Shown here: positions 54,343 through 63,937 of the stretch, piece after piece
How the letters are laid out: each line of letters opens with the position of its first letter
How positions within the stretch are numbered: position 1 is the stretch's first letter
Assembly (NCBI RefSeq): GCF_000283655.1
Contig: NC_016587.1
Location: forward strand, 248,001-312,000
Length of the DNA: 64,000 nucleotides
Source of the DNA: Azospirillum lipoferum 4B
GTDB lineage: Bacteria; Pseudomonadota; Alphaproteobacteria; Azospirillales; Azospirillaceae
Direction: 5' to 3'
Made by a program: the position numbers and the translations under genes
Notes under the pieces: generated by a model
Database searches by the model: none
The model's input: only the letters and a program-made list of their open reading frames with translations
What the model was told of the DNA's origin: nothing

Positions 54343-56250
54343 TTAGGGGAAAGCCGCCTGGACCCGCCATGCGCGGAAGGCGAGGTTGGCCGAATCCTGG
54401 TCGGGACGCCGGTAGGCGGCAAAGCGGCGGTCGCGGATGCGGGCGCGGGCGCTGGTCCACACCGCGCTCCAGTCGATGGTGCCGTCGGCCAGCAGCCGTT
54501 CCTCGATGATGGCCAGCAGCGTTTCGTTGACGGCCGACACGCCGATGTTCTGCGTCGCCAGAACCAGCGCGTCGGGCGCCCGCTCCAGCGTGGCGCGAAG
54601 CCGCGTGTGGCCGCCGCAGGATCCCCAGAAGACCAGCGCCGTGGCCGGCCCGATCTCCGTCATCGTGCCGTCCTCGTGATAGCTGTGGCCGCGGTGGATG
54701 ACGATGGACGGGGTCAGCCCCTCGCGCGCCATCCAGTCCCAGGCCGCGGCCCGTCCGGCATCGCCGGCGCCGGGCACGTCGGCGACGATGACGATGCGGC
54801 GGTCGTGGCGGTCGGGACTGACGGCGACGACGAAACCGGACCGGCTGTGCAGCGCCCAGCCCTGCATCCGGTGCTGCCGCAGGAAGCCGCGGAAGGACGT
54901 GCGCCCGTCGGGATCGTCGTAGAAGGTCATCCGCTGCACGTTGAGGCCGTTGCGGAACAGGCGCTGCGCGGTCAGGACGGGCGGGGTGCCCAGCGAATGG
55001 CGCTGGAGAAACCGCTCCGCCTCGAAGGCGGGGGTGGCCGGCCGGCCGGACAGGCGCATCGCGTGCAGGCTGCCCGCCAGCCCGGCCATCGCCTTGACGG
55101 AGCCTTCGCCCGCGTCGCGGTACCAGGCCGCCAGTTCATCCTCAAGCGCGGCGCGGACGGCGCGGTTGTCGAGGTCCATGGCGTCGGCCAGCACGCCGAT
55201 GACCACCGCAGGATCCGGCATGCCGCTCGTTGCCGGTGCCTGCGGAGTCTGCGGCGTCCGGATGGCCGGCAGCAGGGCCTGGATGCTCTCGCGCATCAGT
55301 TCCCGCGCGGTGGCGGGGTCGGTGCCGAACAGGCTGCCGGCCCGCCCGCCGCCGACGACGGCGATGAAGAAGTCCGCCCACAGCGGCCGGGTCCGCGTGC
55401 CGCGGGCGAGGTCGAGGATGCCGCGCCGCTCCTGCTTCAGCTGGATCCGGAGGATGTTGACCAACCCGTCGAGCGAGGAGGTGTAGAGCTGCGGCCCGAT
55501 GCGGGCGATCAGGCCGAACAGGTCCTCCGACGACAGGGCCAGCGTGATGCGGAAGCGGTCGGCCGGCGGATCGTCCACCATGTCGTCCAGCAGCAGGCCG
55601 ATCTTCGGCGCCATCGGCACCGGATCGCGCGCCAGCGATGCCGCCAGCGCCTTGGCCGCCTGGGCTTCCAGCAGGCGCAGATGCTCCTTGGACAGGCGTT
55701 TGCGCAGCTCGTGCCGCGTCTCGTAGAAGGGCAGGCCGCTGTCCAGCGAGCGCGTCAGCAACCCGATGTCGAGCGCCCGCGCGATCACCTCCGCACCGCC
55801 GGGACGGGTGGACAGCTGGTCCGCGGCGCCCACGGCGTCGAAGGGGGCGAGCAAGACCGCCTCCCGCAGGGCGGCCAGGGCAGCCTCGCCGGGGAACAGG
55901 CTGGAACAGCGGAATGCCTCGGCCGGGTTGCTGCGGGCCAGTTCCGCGAAGGCCGCATCCCCGCCGAACAGCGCGTCGAGCACGGGCTTGCCCGCGGGTT
56001 CGTGGTCGGCGCAAGCCGTGTGCGCATCGATGGTGCGGATTGCGGAAGTCTGCGGCTTGGGCAGGTCGGGCGCCATCAGTTCGGCAGAATGCAGCGGCGC
56101 AGGCGCGGTCTGCGCCATCGCAGATCCAAACCAGCCGCCGGGCCAGCCGACAGTCAGGACGGCCAGAAGGGCGCACAGGGTCCATGCCTGCCGCGGCGAA
56201 GCGGCGGAGAGTGAGCGGCCTGCAGGCGCGTCGATGGCTGATGCGGACAT
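54343..56250 (-). CDS. large secreted protein with clan CD-like His/Cys motif
   Basis: 635 residues. A long N-terminal signal or anchor (WTLCALLAVLTVGWPGGWFG, then GSAMAQ) places it outside the cytoplasm. The first ~420 residues are helical and unassigned. The C-terminal part alternates strand and helix and contains SIVIHRGHSYHEDG (His about 522) and ALVFWGSCGGHTRL (Cys about 545). A His-then-Cys order after hydrophobic strands, with GSCGG, resembles caspase/gingipain-like clan CD peptidases. No family is recognised with confidence. Regulation unknown. Confidence 0.6.
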   Translation of the reverse strand: MSASAIDAPAGRSLSAASPRQAWTLCALLAVLTVGWPGGWFGSAMAQTAPAPLHSAELMAPDLPKPQTSAIRTIDAHTACADHEPAGKPVLDALFGGDAAFAELARSNPAEAFRCSSLFPGEAALAALREAVLLAPFDAVGAADQLSTRPGGAEVIARALDIGLLTRSLDSGLPFYETRHELRKRLSKEHLRLLEAQAAKALAASLARDPVPMAPKIGLLLDDMVDDPPADRFRITLALSSEDLFGLIARIGPQLYTSSLDGLVNILRIQLKQERRGILDLARGTRTRPLWADFFIAVVGGGRAGSLFGTDPATARELMRESIQALLPAIRTPQTPQAPATSGMPDPAVVIGVLADAMDLDNRAVRAALEDELAAWYRDAGEGSVKAMAGLAGSLHAMRLSGRPATPAFEAERFLQRHSLGTPPVLTAQRLFRNGLNVQRMTFYDDPDGRTSFRGFLRQHRMQGWALHSRSGFVVAVSPDRHDRRIVIVADVPGAGDAGRAAAWDWMAREGLTPSIVIHRGHSYHEDGTMTEIGPATALVFWGSCGGHTRLRATLERAPDALVLATQNIGVSAVNETLLAIIEERLLADGTIDWSAVWTSARARIRDRRFAAYRRPDQDSANLAFRAWRVQAAFP

Positions 56251-56539
56251 GAACTGCCGGGCTGGGGCGGGTGCGTGAGAGCGCGGGGCCTCCGCCGGTC
56301 GGCTTACCCCTTACGGCTTAGCCTATGCAGGCAATCGGGTCCTTGTCACCCGTTACCGGTGCCGCCGCCACGGATTGTGCCGGTCATTCCGGGTTGCGAT
56401 GGCGGCGGAGTACTCCGCCTTGGCCTTTCGGTGCCGCCGGAATCGCCCGGCAGGGCATGGACAGAGACCGTTCGCATACCAATCCTCAATCCTTCGTCCG
56501 ACGCCAGGCGTCCGGACAGCGGTGGCGAAGGGGGTGCGT

Positions 56540-57316
56540 ATGCGTGCATACCGTCTTTTGGCCCAACTCCTTGCCGGTTTGCCGGCCTGCGTGCTGATCC
56601 TCACCTCCTTATGCCTGTCCTTGTCCGCGGTCCCGGCCGCGGCCCAGACGCCGGTGGACCTGGAACTGGTCCTGGCGGTGGACGTGTCCGGCAGCGTCGA
56701 TCCGGACGAGGCGAAGCTGCAGCGCAACGGTTATGTCCAGGCGCTGCTGAACCTGAAGGTGCAGGCGGCGATCCGCGGCGGCCCCTTCGGCCGGATCGGC
56801 GCCACCTATGTGGAATGGGCGGGGGAGGGCCACCAGCACACCGTGGTGCCCTGGACCGAACTGAGCGATCCGGCCAGCATCGAGCGCTTCGCCGGCATGG
56901 TGGCGGAGGCGCCGATGATGACGGAGCAATGGACCTCCATCAGCGCCGCCATCGACTATGCCGCCCCGCTGTTCGAGAACAACGGGTTCGAGGGCACGCG
57001 GCGGGTCATCGACCTGTCGGGCGACGGCGAGAACAACCGCGGCCGTCCGGTGGAGGAGGCGCGGGACGCCGCCGTCGCCCGCGGCATCACCATCAACGGG
57101 CTGCCGATCCTGAACGAGCGGCCCAACCCCTGGGGCGGAGCGCCGCCGAACGACCTGGAGGGCTATTACCGCGACCATGTCATCGGCGGTCCCGGCGCCT
57201 TCCTGGTTCCTGCCCGCGACTTCGACGCCTTCGCCGACGCGATCCTCAGCAAACTGCTGCTGGAAGTGTCGGGCATCCAGCCGGCCGGGCGGGAGCGGGA
57301 CCTCGCGGCCCGCTGA
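56540..57316 (+). CDS. DUF1194 secreted VWA-like protein
   Basis: 258 residues. Signal peptide (LAGLPACVLILTSLCLSLSA, cleaved near AAAQT), then ELVLAVDVSGSVDPDEAKLQ with the DxSxS metal site of von Willebrand A folds, and VIDLSGDGENN, typical of DUF1194. A periplasmic or surface protein, probably a metal-dependent adhesion or partner-binding module. The ATG at 56540 has AAGGGGG about 6 nt upstream; the frame continues back to 56375 without a signal. Single gene. Confidence 0.85.
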   Translation: MRAYRLLAQLLAGLPACVLILTSLCLSLSAVPAAAQTPVDLELVLAVDVSGSVDPDEAKLQRNGYVQALLNLKVQAAIRGGPFGRIGATYVEWAGEGHQHTVVPWTELSDPASIERFAGMVAEAPMMTEQWTSISAAIDYAAPLFENNGFEGTRRVIDLSGDGENNRGRPVEEARDAAVARGITINGLPILNERPNPWGGAPPNDLEGYYRDHVIGGPGAFLVPARDFDAFADAILSKLLLEVSGIQPAGRERDLAAR

Positions 57317-57328
57317 GCGAGCCGGGAT

Positions 57329-57517
57329 TCAGTCCACCGCGCGGTCGACGGCGCGGCCGGCCTTTTCGGCCGGACCCGGCGGATCGATGGCGTCCTTCAC
57401 GCTCTGGCCGGCGTTGTCGATGGACTCGCCGGCACGCTCGGCCGGGCCTTCATTGTGGCAGGCGGCCACGGCGACCAGCGGCAGGACCAGGACGGCGGTG
57501 CGCAACAGCGTCAGCAT
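57329..57517 (-). CDS. small lipoprotein
   Basis: 62 residues. MLTLLRTAVLVLPLVAVAAC ends in a lipobox-like VAAC, so Cys20 is probably lipidated. The mature part has two similar units, GPAERAGESIDNAG and GPAEKAGRAVDRAVD, resembling entericidin-like or stress lipoproteins. The start at 57517 has AAGGAGA about 7 nt upstream. It converges on the DUF1194 gene with 12 nt between the stops. Confidence 0.75.
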   Translation of the reverse strand: MLTLLRTAVLVLPLVAVAACHNEGPAERAGESIDNAGQSVKDAIDPPGPAEKAGRAVDRAVD

Positions 57518-57667
57518 GACGATCTCCTTCTTGCATGGCGCGCGGCGTCCGGCGATGGGCGGCGCGCTGCGGTGCGAGATGAACGGCATGGCCGGGCTTG
57601 AGGTTCGGCCGCCTACCCAATTGCGCCGCCGAAGGTCGCGCTTGGGCCGGTGCTTACGCAGATGGGC

Positions 57668-57830
57668 TATCCCCCCTCTCCCGTCCCGGGAGAGGGAAGG
57701 GGCCCGCCGCGAAGCGGTGGGAAGGGTGAGGGGTAGTGCAAGGAACCATGCGGTTCAGAATTCTTGGACCACCCCTCACCCTCCCCACTTCGTGGGTCCC
57801 CTCCCTCTCCCGGGGCGGGAGAGGGAATTC
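57668..57830. repeat. interspersed repeat copy I (eutB leader)
   Basis: Fills much of the 413-bp gap between the small lipoprotein gene and eutB. CCCCCTCTCCCGTCCCGGGA with GGAAGGGGCCCGCCGCGAAG and GGGAAGGGTGAGGGG, then about 40 bp, then the inverted CCCCTCACCCTCCCCAC and CCCTCTCCCGGGGCGGGAG. Same sub-type as copy G. Downstream, 57831-57930, should hold the eut promoter; no B12-riboswitch signature was recognised. Confidence 0.85.
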
Positions 57831-57930
57831 TCACGAAGGTCGAACGCTGCATTTTGTGTTCTACGGTCAACTGCCCGCCGTCCGTCCCGTGCCACTCTCG
57901 CCCGAGGGATGAGACGGGCGGGAGGCCGGC

Positions 57931-59325
57931 ATGGCTGGGTACCATTGCGATCTGGGGCGGCAACGCCACCGTTTCGACGACCTGAAGGCGCTGATGGCCT
58001 GCGCCTCGCCGCGGCGGTCGGGGGACGAGCTGGCGGGCATCGCCGCCGACAGCGACGAACGGCGGGTGGCGGCGCGCATGGTGCTGGCCGACCTGCCGCT
58101 GAAGACCTTCCTCACCGAGGCGCTGGTCCCCTACGAGACCGACGAGGTGACGCGCCTGATCGTCGACAGCCATGATGCCGAGGCCTTCCGGCCGGTGGCG
58201 CACATGACGGTCGGGCAGTTCCGCGACTGGCTGCTGTCCTACGAGGCCGATACCGCTGCGCTGACCGCGCTCGCCCCCGGCCTGACGCCGGAGATGGTGG
58301 CGGCGGTGTCCAAGCTGATGCGCAACCACGATCTGGTCTGCGTCGCTGCCAAATGCTCGGTCGTCACCCGCTTCCGCACCACGGTCGGGCTGCCGGGGCG
58401 GCTGTCGAGCCGGCTGCAGCCCAACCATCCGACCGACGACCCGACCGGCATCGCCGCCTCCACGCTCGACGGGCTGCTCTACGGCATCGGCGACGCGGTG
58501 ATCGGCATCAACCCGGCGACCGACAATGTGCCGGCCTGCATCGCGCTGCTGGAGATGCTGGACGCGGTGCGCACCCGCTTCGACATCCCGGTGCAGTCCT
58601 GCGTTCTGGCCCATGTCACCACGACGATGCAGGCGATCGAGCGCGGGGCGCCGGTCGATCTGGTGTTCCAGTCCATCGCCGGCACCGAGAAGGCCAATGC
58701 CGGCTTCGGCGTCACCCTGTCGCTGCTGGCCGAAGCGCAGGAGGCGGCCAAATCGCTGAAGCGCGGCACCATCGGCGACAACGTGATGTATTTCGAGACG
58801 GGCCAGGGATCGGCGCTGTCGGCCGACGCCCATTTCGGCATCGACCAGCAGACGGTGGAAACCCGCGCCTATGCCGTCGCCCGCGCCTTCGACCCGCTGC
58901 TGGTCAACACGGTGGTGGGCTTCATCGGCCCCGAATATCTCTATGACGCCAAGCAGATCACGCGGGCCGGGCTGGAAGACCATTTCTGCGCCAAGCTGCT
59001 GGGCGTGCCGATGGGCTGCGACGTCTGCTACACCAACCATGCCGAGGCCGACCAGGACGACATGGACGTCCTGATGACGATGCTGGCGACCGCGGGCGTC
59101 AATTTCCTGATCGCGGTGCCCGGCGCCGACGACGTCATGCTGAATTACCAGAGCCTGTCCTACCACGACGTGCTCGGCCTGCGGCATCTGCTGAAACGCC
59201 CGCCGGCACCCGAGTTCGAGGCGTGGCTGGAGAAGGCCGGCTGGCTCGACGAGCAGCGCCGCCTGCCGCCCTGGCCCGACCAGAGCCTCGTCGTCTCCGC
59301 CCTGCTGGGGAGCGCCGCGCCATGA
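57931..59325 (+). CDS. eutB: ethanolamine ammonia-lyase large subunit
   Basis: 464 residues; the adenosylcobalamin enzyme that converts ethanolamine to acetaldehyde and ammonia. TIM-barrel segments are clear: GLPGRLSSRLQPNHPTDDPT (about 153), GDAVIGINPATDNV (about 186), SIAGTEKANAGFGV (about 247), MYFETGQGSALSADAHFG (about 289), and CDVCYTNHAEADQDDMDV (about 366). Length equals the family norm. It overlaps eutC by 4 nt. No microcompartment genes are present, as expected for this type of cluster. Confidence 0.97.
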   Translation: MAGYHCDLGRQRHRFDDLKALMACASPRRSGDELAGIAADSDERRVAARMVLADLPLKTFLTEALVPYETDEVTRLIVDSHDAEAFRPVAHMTVGQFRDWLLSYEADTAALTALAPGLTPEMVAAVSKLMRNHDLVCVAAKCSVVTRFRTTVGLPGRLSSRLQPNHPTDDPTGIAASTLDGLLYGIGDAVIGINPATDNVPACIALLEMLDAVRTRFDIPVQSCVLAHVTTTMQAIERGAPVDLVFQSIAGTEKANAGFGVTLSLLAEAQEAAKSLKRGTIGDNVMYFETGQGSALSADAHFGIDQQTVETRAYAVARAFDPLLVNTVVGFIGPEYLYDAKQITRAGLEDHFCAKLLGVPMGCDVCYTNHAEADQDDMDVLMTMLATAGVNFLIAVPGADDVMLNYQSLSYHDVLGLRHLLKRPPAPEFEAWLEKAGWLDEQRRLPPWPDQSLVVSALLGSAAP

Positions 59326-60098
59326 GCGACACCCGGAAGGACAATCCGAAGGATCCGTGGGCGCGCTTCCGCAGCGCCACCCGCGCCCGCATCGCGCTGG
59401 GCCGCAGCGGCGACGCCCTGCCGACCAGGGCGCTGCTGGAGTTCCAGCTGGCCCATGCCCGCGCCCGCGACGCGGTTCACAGCGCGGTCGATTTCGACCG
59501 GCTGGCCGCCGACCTCGCCCCGCTGGAAACCCTGCGCGTCCACAGCGCGGCCGCCGACCGGCCGACCTACCTGCGCCGGCCCGATCTCGGCCGCCGGCTG
59601 GATCCTGCCAGTGCGGCGACCCTGCCGGGTGGGGAGTGGGACCTGCTGTTCGTGATCGCCGACGGGCTGTCGGCCGCCGCGGTGCAGGTGAATGCGGCCC
59701 CGCTGGTCCATGCCTGCATGGAGCGGCTCCCGCATCTGCGCATCGGCCCGGTGGTGCTGGCCGCGCAGGCGCGCGTGGCGCTGGGCGACGAGGTGGCGGC
59801 GGCCATGGGCGCCCGTCTCGTCGCGCTGCTGGTGGGGGAGCGGCCGGGCCTGTCGGCGGCGGAATCGCTGGGGGTCTATCTGACCTGGGACCCGAGGCCC
59901 GGCCGTGCCGATTCCGAACGCAACTGCATTTCCAACATCCATTCCGACGGCCTGTCCATACGGGCGGCCGCCGACAAGCTGTGCTGGCTCGCAACCGAGG
60001 CGGCGCGGCTGAAGCTGACGGGGGTCGCCCTGAAGGAGGACGCCCCGTCCCTGGCCGGTCCGGACAACGAGAAAAACCAACTGACAGACCGGTCGTGA
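59322..60098 (+). CDS. eutC: ethanolamine ammonia-lyase small subunit
   Basis: 258 residues. Forms the lyase with EutB and contacts the cobalamin. ARIALGRSGDALPTRALLEF near residue 22, FVIADGLSAAAVQVNA (about 108) and NCISNIHSDGLSIRAAADKL (about 206) are conserved blocks. The ATG at 59322 overlaps the eutB stop (ATGA); longer in-frame reading would run through eutB. Confidence 0.96.
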   Translation: MSDTRKDNPKDPWARFRSATRARIALGRSGDALPTRALLEFQLAHARARDAVHSAVDFDRLAADLAPLETLRVHSAAADRPTYLRRPDLGRRLDPASAATLPGGEWDLLFVIADGLSAAAVQVNAAPLVHACMERLPHLRIGPVVLAAQARVALGDEVAAAMGARLVALLVGERPGLSAAESLGVYLTWDPRPGRADSERNCISNIHSDGLSIRAAADKLCWLATEAARLKLTGVALKEDAPSLAGPDNEKNQLTDRS

Positions 60099-60162
60099 AA
60101 GAGCGCTGCCATAGACACCAACGCCGTGACTTTCAAAGCCTTGAACAGGGGCAGGAGGCAAC

Positions 60163-61575
60163 ATGTCTGGGAACACGAAGCCTGAATTGAGCAAGAGCCT
60201 GAGCGGGCTCCATCTGTGGGGGATCGCCGTGGGGCTGGTGATCTCCGGCGAATATTTCGGCTGGAGCTACGGCTGGGCGGCGGCGGGGACGCTGGGCTTC
60301 CTCGTCACCACGATCCTGATCGCGGCGATGTACACCACCTTCATCTTCAGCTTCACCGAGCTGACCACCGCCATTCCCCATGCCGGCGGTCCCTTCGCCT
60401 ACAGCTATCGCGCCTTCGGACCGAAGGGGGGCTTCGTCGCCGGGTTCGCCACGCTGATCGAGTTCGTCTTCGCGCCGCCGGCCATCGCGCTCGCCATCGG
60501 CGCCTATCTGAACGTGCAGTTTCCGGGGCTCGACCCCAAGCTGGCGGCGGTCGGCGCCTATGTCATCTTCATGGGGCTGAACATCGCCGGCGTGTCCATC
60601 GCCGCCACCTTCGAACTGTTCGTCACGCTGCTGGCGATCTTCGAACTGGTGGTGTTCATGGGCGTGGTGTTCCCCGGCTTCTCCTGGGCCAACTTCACCG
60701 CCAACGGCTGGGCCGGATCGAACAGCTTCAGCGTGGACGCTTTCGGCGGCATCTTCGCCGCGATCCCCTTCGCCATCTGGTTCTTCCTGGCCATCGAGGG
60801 CGCCGCGATGGCGGCCGAGGAGACCAAGGATCCCAAGCGCACCGTGCCGCGCGCCTATATCGGCGGCATCCTGACGCTGGTGGTGCTGGCCTTCGGCACG
60901 ATGATCTTCGCCGGCGGCGTCGGCGACTGGACCGCGCTGTCGAACATCAACGACCCGCTGCCCCAGGCGATGAAGGCGGTGGTCGGCGAGTCGAGCGGCT
61001 GGCTGCACATGCTGGTGTGGATCGGCCTGTTCGGGCTGATCGCGTCCTTCCACGGCATCATCATGGGCTATTCGCGCCAGATCTTCGCGCTGTCGCGCGC
61101 CGGCTTCCTGCCGCCGGTGTTCGCCCGGCTGCACCCGACCCGCAAGACGCCGCACTGGGCGGTTCTGGCCGGCGGCGTGGTCGGCATCGCCGCCATCTAT
61201 TCCGACGAGTTCATCCAGATCGGCGGCCTGCCGCTGACCGCCAACATCGTCACCATGTCGGTGTTCGGCGCCATCGTCATGTACATCATGAGCATGGCCG
61301 CGCTGTTCCGCCTGCGCGCCACCGAACCGGCGCTGGAGCGTCCCTACCGCGCGCCCTTCTATCCGGTGTTCCCGGCGATCTCGCTGGTGCTGGCGGTGCT
61401 CGCCCTGCTGACGATGATCTACTACAACGCCCTGGTGTTCGGGCTGTTCGTGGCGCTGTTCGCGCTGGGCTACCTGTTCCACATCGCGACGGCCGACATG
61501 CGGGTCAAGGCCGGCGGCACGTCCGGGCTGGGGCACATGGATGCCTTCACCGAGGCGCGGACGATGGTGGATTGA
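60163..61575 (+). CDS. ethanolamine permease
   Basis: 470 residues, about twelve membrane helices, APC superfamily. The N-terminal GIAVGLVISGEYFGWSYGWA and ELTTAIPHAGGPFAYSYRAF are characteristic of Eat-type ethanolamine permeases, as is AIEGAAMAAEETKDPKRTVP in the middle. SD GGAGG about 5 nt before the ATG. It lies 64 nt after eutC, so it completes an uptake-and-lyase unit. Confidence 0.93.
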   Translation: MSGNTKPELSKSLSGLHLWGIAVGLVISGEYFGWSYGWAAAGTLGFLVTTILIAAMYTTFIFSFTELTTAIPHAGGPFAYSYRAFGPKGGFVAGFATLIEFVFAPPAIALAIGAYLNVQFPGLDPKLAAVGAYVIFMGLNIAGVSIAATFELFVTLLAIFELVVFMGVVFPGFSWANFTANGWAGSNSFSVDAFGGIFAAIPFAIWFFLAIEGAAMAAEETKDPKRTVPRAYIGGILTLVVLAFGTMIFAGGVGDWTALSNINDPLPQAMKAVVGESSGWLHMLVWIGLFGLIASFHGIIMGYSRQIFALSRAGFLPPVFARLHPTRKTPHWAVLAGGVVGIAAIYSDEFIQIGGLPLTANIVTMSVFGAIVMYIMSMAALFRLRATEPALERPYRAPFYPVFPAISLVLAVLALLTMIYYNALVFGLFVALFALGYLFHIATADMRVKAGGTSGLGHMDAFTEARTMVD

Positions 61576-61598
61576 GGGGTGGTGGGGTGCCTAACGGG

Positions 61599-61732
61599 TG
61601 CCCCCACCCTAACCCTCCCCCGCTTCGCGGGAGAGGGGACTGCCGCCACTTTGCAAACTCTCCCCTCTCCCGCAAAGCGGGGGAGGGAGGGACCCGCTCA
61701 CCAGAGCGGGAGGGAGGGGGCACCCGCAGCCG
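61599..61732. repeat. interspersed repeat copy J
   Basis: CCCCCACCCTAACCCTCCCC with stem CCGCTTCGCGG, the linker GGGGACTGCCGCC also seen in copies C and H, then CTCCCCTCTCCCGCAAAGCG and GGGAGGGAGG, with an added hairpin GACCCGCTC/GAGCGGG and a closing GGGAGGGGGCACC. It fills the gap between the permease and phaZ stops. Confidence 0.85.
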
Positions 61733-61747
61733 GCGCCCCCATCGCTC

Positions 61748-62974
61748 TCACTCCCCGTCGTGGCTGCGGATGAAGCTGCGGATTTCCGGGAGGATGGCTT
61801 CGCGCCAGCGGCGGCCGTTGAAGATGCCGTAATGGCCGACACCCTTCTGGAAATGCGTCTTGCGCATCCCGTCCGGCAGCGACGAGCACAGCCGCTGCGC
61901 CGCGATGGTCTGGCCGGGGGCGGAGATGTCGTCCAACTCGCCTTCCACCGTCATCACCGCGGTCCTGGCAATCGCAGCCGGTTCCACCTTGCGGCCGCGC
62001 GAGACCATCCTGCCTTCCGGCAGGGCGTGCTTCTGGAACACCGTCTCGATGGTCTGCAGGTAGAATTCCGCCGACAGGTCCATCACCGACAGATATTCGT
62101 CGTAGAAGCGGCGGTGCTGCTCGGCCGAATCGCCGTCGCCGCGGACGAGGTGGCGGAACAGCCCGACATGCTCGTTGATGTGGCGGTCGAGGTTCATCGA
62201 CATGAAGCCCGACAGCTGGATGAAGCCCGGATAGACGCGGCGGAAGGCGCCGGGATAATAGACCGGGACCGTGGCGATCACGCTGCGCTCGAACCACTTC
62301 AGCGGGCGTTCCATCGCCAGCTTGACCGGGGTCGTCGGGTTGGCCATCGGGTCGATGGGGCCGCCCATCAGGGTCATGCTGCGGGCCTGCACCGGCTCGT
62401 CCGCCGCCGCCATCAGCGACACCGCCGCCATCACCGGAACCGCCGGCTGACACACCGCGATGACGTGGGTGTTGGGGCCCAGGAAGCGGATCAGCTCCGC
62501 CACCGTGTCGATGTAGTCGTCCAGGTCGAAGCGCCCGGCCGACATCGGCACCAGCCGCACGTCGATCCAGTCCGTGATGTAGACGTCGTGGTCGCGCATC
62601 AGCGCCTCCACCGTGCCGCGCAGCAGCGTGGCGTGGTGGCCCGACATCGGGGCGACCAGAAGCACCTTCGGCTGGCGCGGCGTGCCTTCCGGCTTGGCGA
62701 AGTTCAGCAGCTTGCAGAAGGGCGATTGCCAGACGAACCGCTCGGTGACCGGCACGGTCTGCCCGTCGACCACCGTCTCCGCCAGCCCGAAAGCCGGCTT
62801 GCCGAAGCGGCGGGTCGTCCGCTCCACCAGCTCCGCCCCGGCGGCGACCGCCCGGCCGAGCCTGGTGTAGGACAGCGGGACCAGCGGATTCTGGAAGGTG
62901 TGCTGGGCGGCTTCGGCCCAGAAACGCATCGGCCGCATGGCGGCATGTTGCATGTCGTACAGGTGATACAGCAA
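61748..62974 (-). CDS. phaZ: intracellular polyhydroxyalkanoate depolymerase
   Basis: 408 residues, alpha/beta hydrolase of the intracellular PHB depolymerase type. Starts MLYHLYDMQHAAMRPMRFWA. Nucleophile elbow HVIAVCQPAVPVMAAV with Cys instead of Ser (about 179), typical of this family; Asp in VEGELDDISAPGQTIAAQRL (about 332) and His in KGVGHYGIFNGRRWR (about 380). It mobilises stored PHB in the cytoplasm. Single gene; its promoter must lie in 62975-63180. Confidence 0.92.
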   Translation of the reverse strand: MLYHLYDMQHAAMRPMRFWAEAAQHTFQNPLVPLSYTRLGRAVAAGAELVERTTRRFGKPAFGLAETVVDGQTVPVTERFVWQSPFCKLLNFAKPEGTPRQPKVLLVAPMSGHHATLLRGTVEALMRDHDVYITDWIDVRLVPMSAGRFDLDDYIDTVAELIRFLGPNTHVIAVCQPAVPVMAAVSLMAAADEPVQARSMTLMGGPIDPMANPTTPVKLAMERPLKWFERSVIATVPVYYPGAFRRVYPGFIQLSGFMSMNLDRHINEHVGLFRHLVRGDGDSAEQHRRFYDEYLSVMDLSAEFYLQTIETVFQKHALPEGRMVSRGRKVEPAAIARTAVMTVEGELDDISAPGQTIAAQRLCSSLPDGMRKTHFQKGVGHYGIFNGRRWREAILPEIRSFIRSHDGE

Positions 62975-63238
62975 ATCAGATCCTCACGTCACGGCTACCC
63001 CCGGTCGGCCAGGGCTCGTTGGTCCGGTTCGTTGTTCCTTCGACCACTTATTGATCGTATTACCAACCATATCCTTCGTCAGGGGTCGCGTATAGGTCAA
63101 GAGCCTCTTCGCATTTGCAAAGCTCTGTTGTTGAAAGAACATTGCGCTGCACAAAAAATTATCAACTGCAACAATCCCGCTATGACCCCGGCGCGCGGCT
63201 CCGTTGGTCATACTGACGTTCAGGGAAATGGCTGACGA
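62975..63238. other. AT-richer gap upstream of phaZ
   Basis: 264 bp with no gene. It contains the phaZ promoter region on the minus strand and lies downstream of the phosphatase-family gene. No clear hairpin terminator was seen. Confidence 0.35.
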
Positions 63239-63937
63239 TCAGGGGACGGCCAGCACGGCGCGGACCGGCAGATGGTCCGATGCCCGACGGGTCAGGATGC
63301 TGCGCACCACCTCGAACGCGGGGATTTGCAGGCCTCCGGTCACATAGATGCGGTCGAGCCGCAGGGTCGGCATGCGGGCGTGGAAACTGCGCGGGTTGGC
63401 GACGTCGGCGAAGGAGGCGGCCAGATGGCGCAGCCGCGGCGAGCTGGGCGTCCATTCGTTCAGGTCGCCCATAAACAGGGTGGGCAGCTCCGGTTGCCGC
63501 TCCACCCGCGACACTATGTCGCCGACCTGTTTGGCCCGTTCCCAGGGGTCGAGGCCGAGATGGGCGACGATCACCCGCACCGGGCGGCCCTGTACCTCCA
63601 CCACCGCATCGATGGCGCCGCGCGGCTCGCGCTTGCCGACGGAGAGGTCCATCGTCTCCATCGAGCGCACCGGCAGGCGGGTCAGCAGGCAGTTGCCGTA
63701 ATGGGCGCGTTCGCTGTGCTTGGTCGGGCCGGCATAGGCCTTCAGGCCCGTGTGCTGTTCCAGGAAGGCGAACTGGTCCATCCCCGATTCGCCGCGATGG
63801 TGCCAGCCGACCTCCTGCAGCCCGATCAGGTCGACTTCGAGGTCGCGGATCACCTGGGCGATGCGGTCGGGGGCGAATCGGGCATCCAGCCCGACGCAGC
63901 TGTGGATGTTCCAGGTGGCGACGCTGAAGGCGGCCAT
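63239..63937 (-). CDS. endonuclease/exonuclease/phosphatase family protein
   Basis: 232 residues of the EEP fold. Motifs: SVATWNIHSCVGLDAR at the start, DLIGLQEVGWHHRGE (catalytic Glu, about 42), VIVAHLGLD (His about 124), LFMGDLNEW (about 155) and the closing TRRASDHLPVRAVL (Asp-His, about 219). A metal-dependent phosphodiesterase of unknown substrate. The frame is open to the window edge upstream (PVPDG before Met), so a longer N-terminus or a joined upstream gene cannot be excluded. Confidence 0.85.
   Translation of the reverse strand: MAAFSVATWNIHSCVGLDARFAPDRIAQVIRDLEVDLIGLQEVGWHHRGESGMDQFAFLEQHTGLKAYAGPTKHSERAHYGNCLLTRLPVRSMETMDLSVGKREPRGAIDAVVEVQGRPVRVIVAHLGLDPWERAKQVGDIVSRVERQPELPTLFMGDLNEWTPSSPRLRHLAASFADVANPRSFHARMPTLRLDRIYVTGGLQIPAFEVVRSILTRRASDHLPVRAVLAVP

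Noticed and set aside
57831-57930. Cobalamin riboswitch before eutB
   Set aside because: EutBC needs B12, so it was looked for, but no B12-box-like segment was recognised; most of the leader is repeat copy I.
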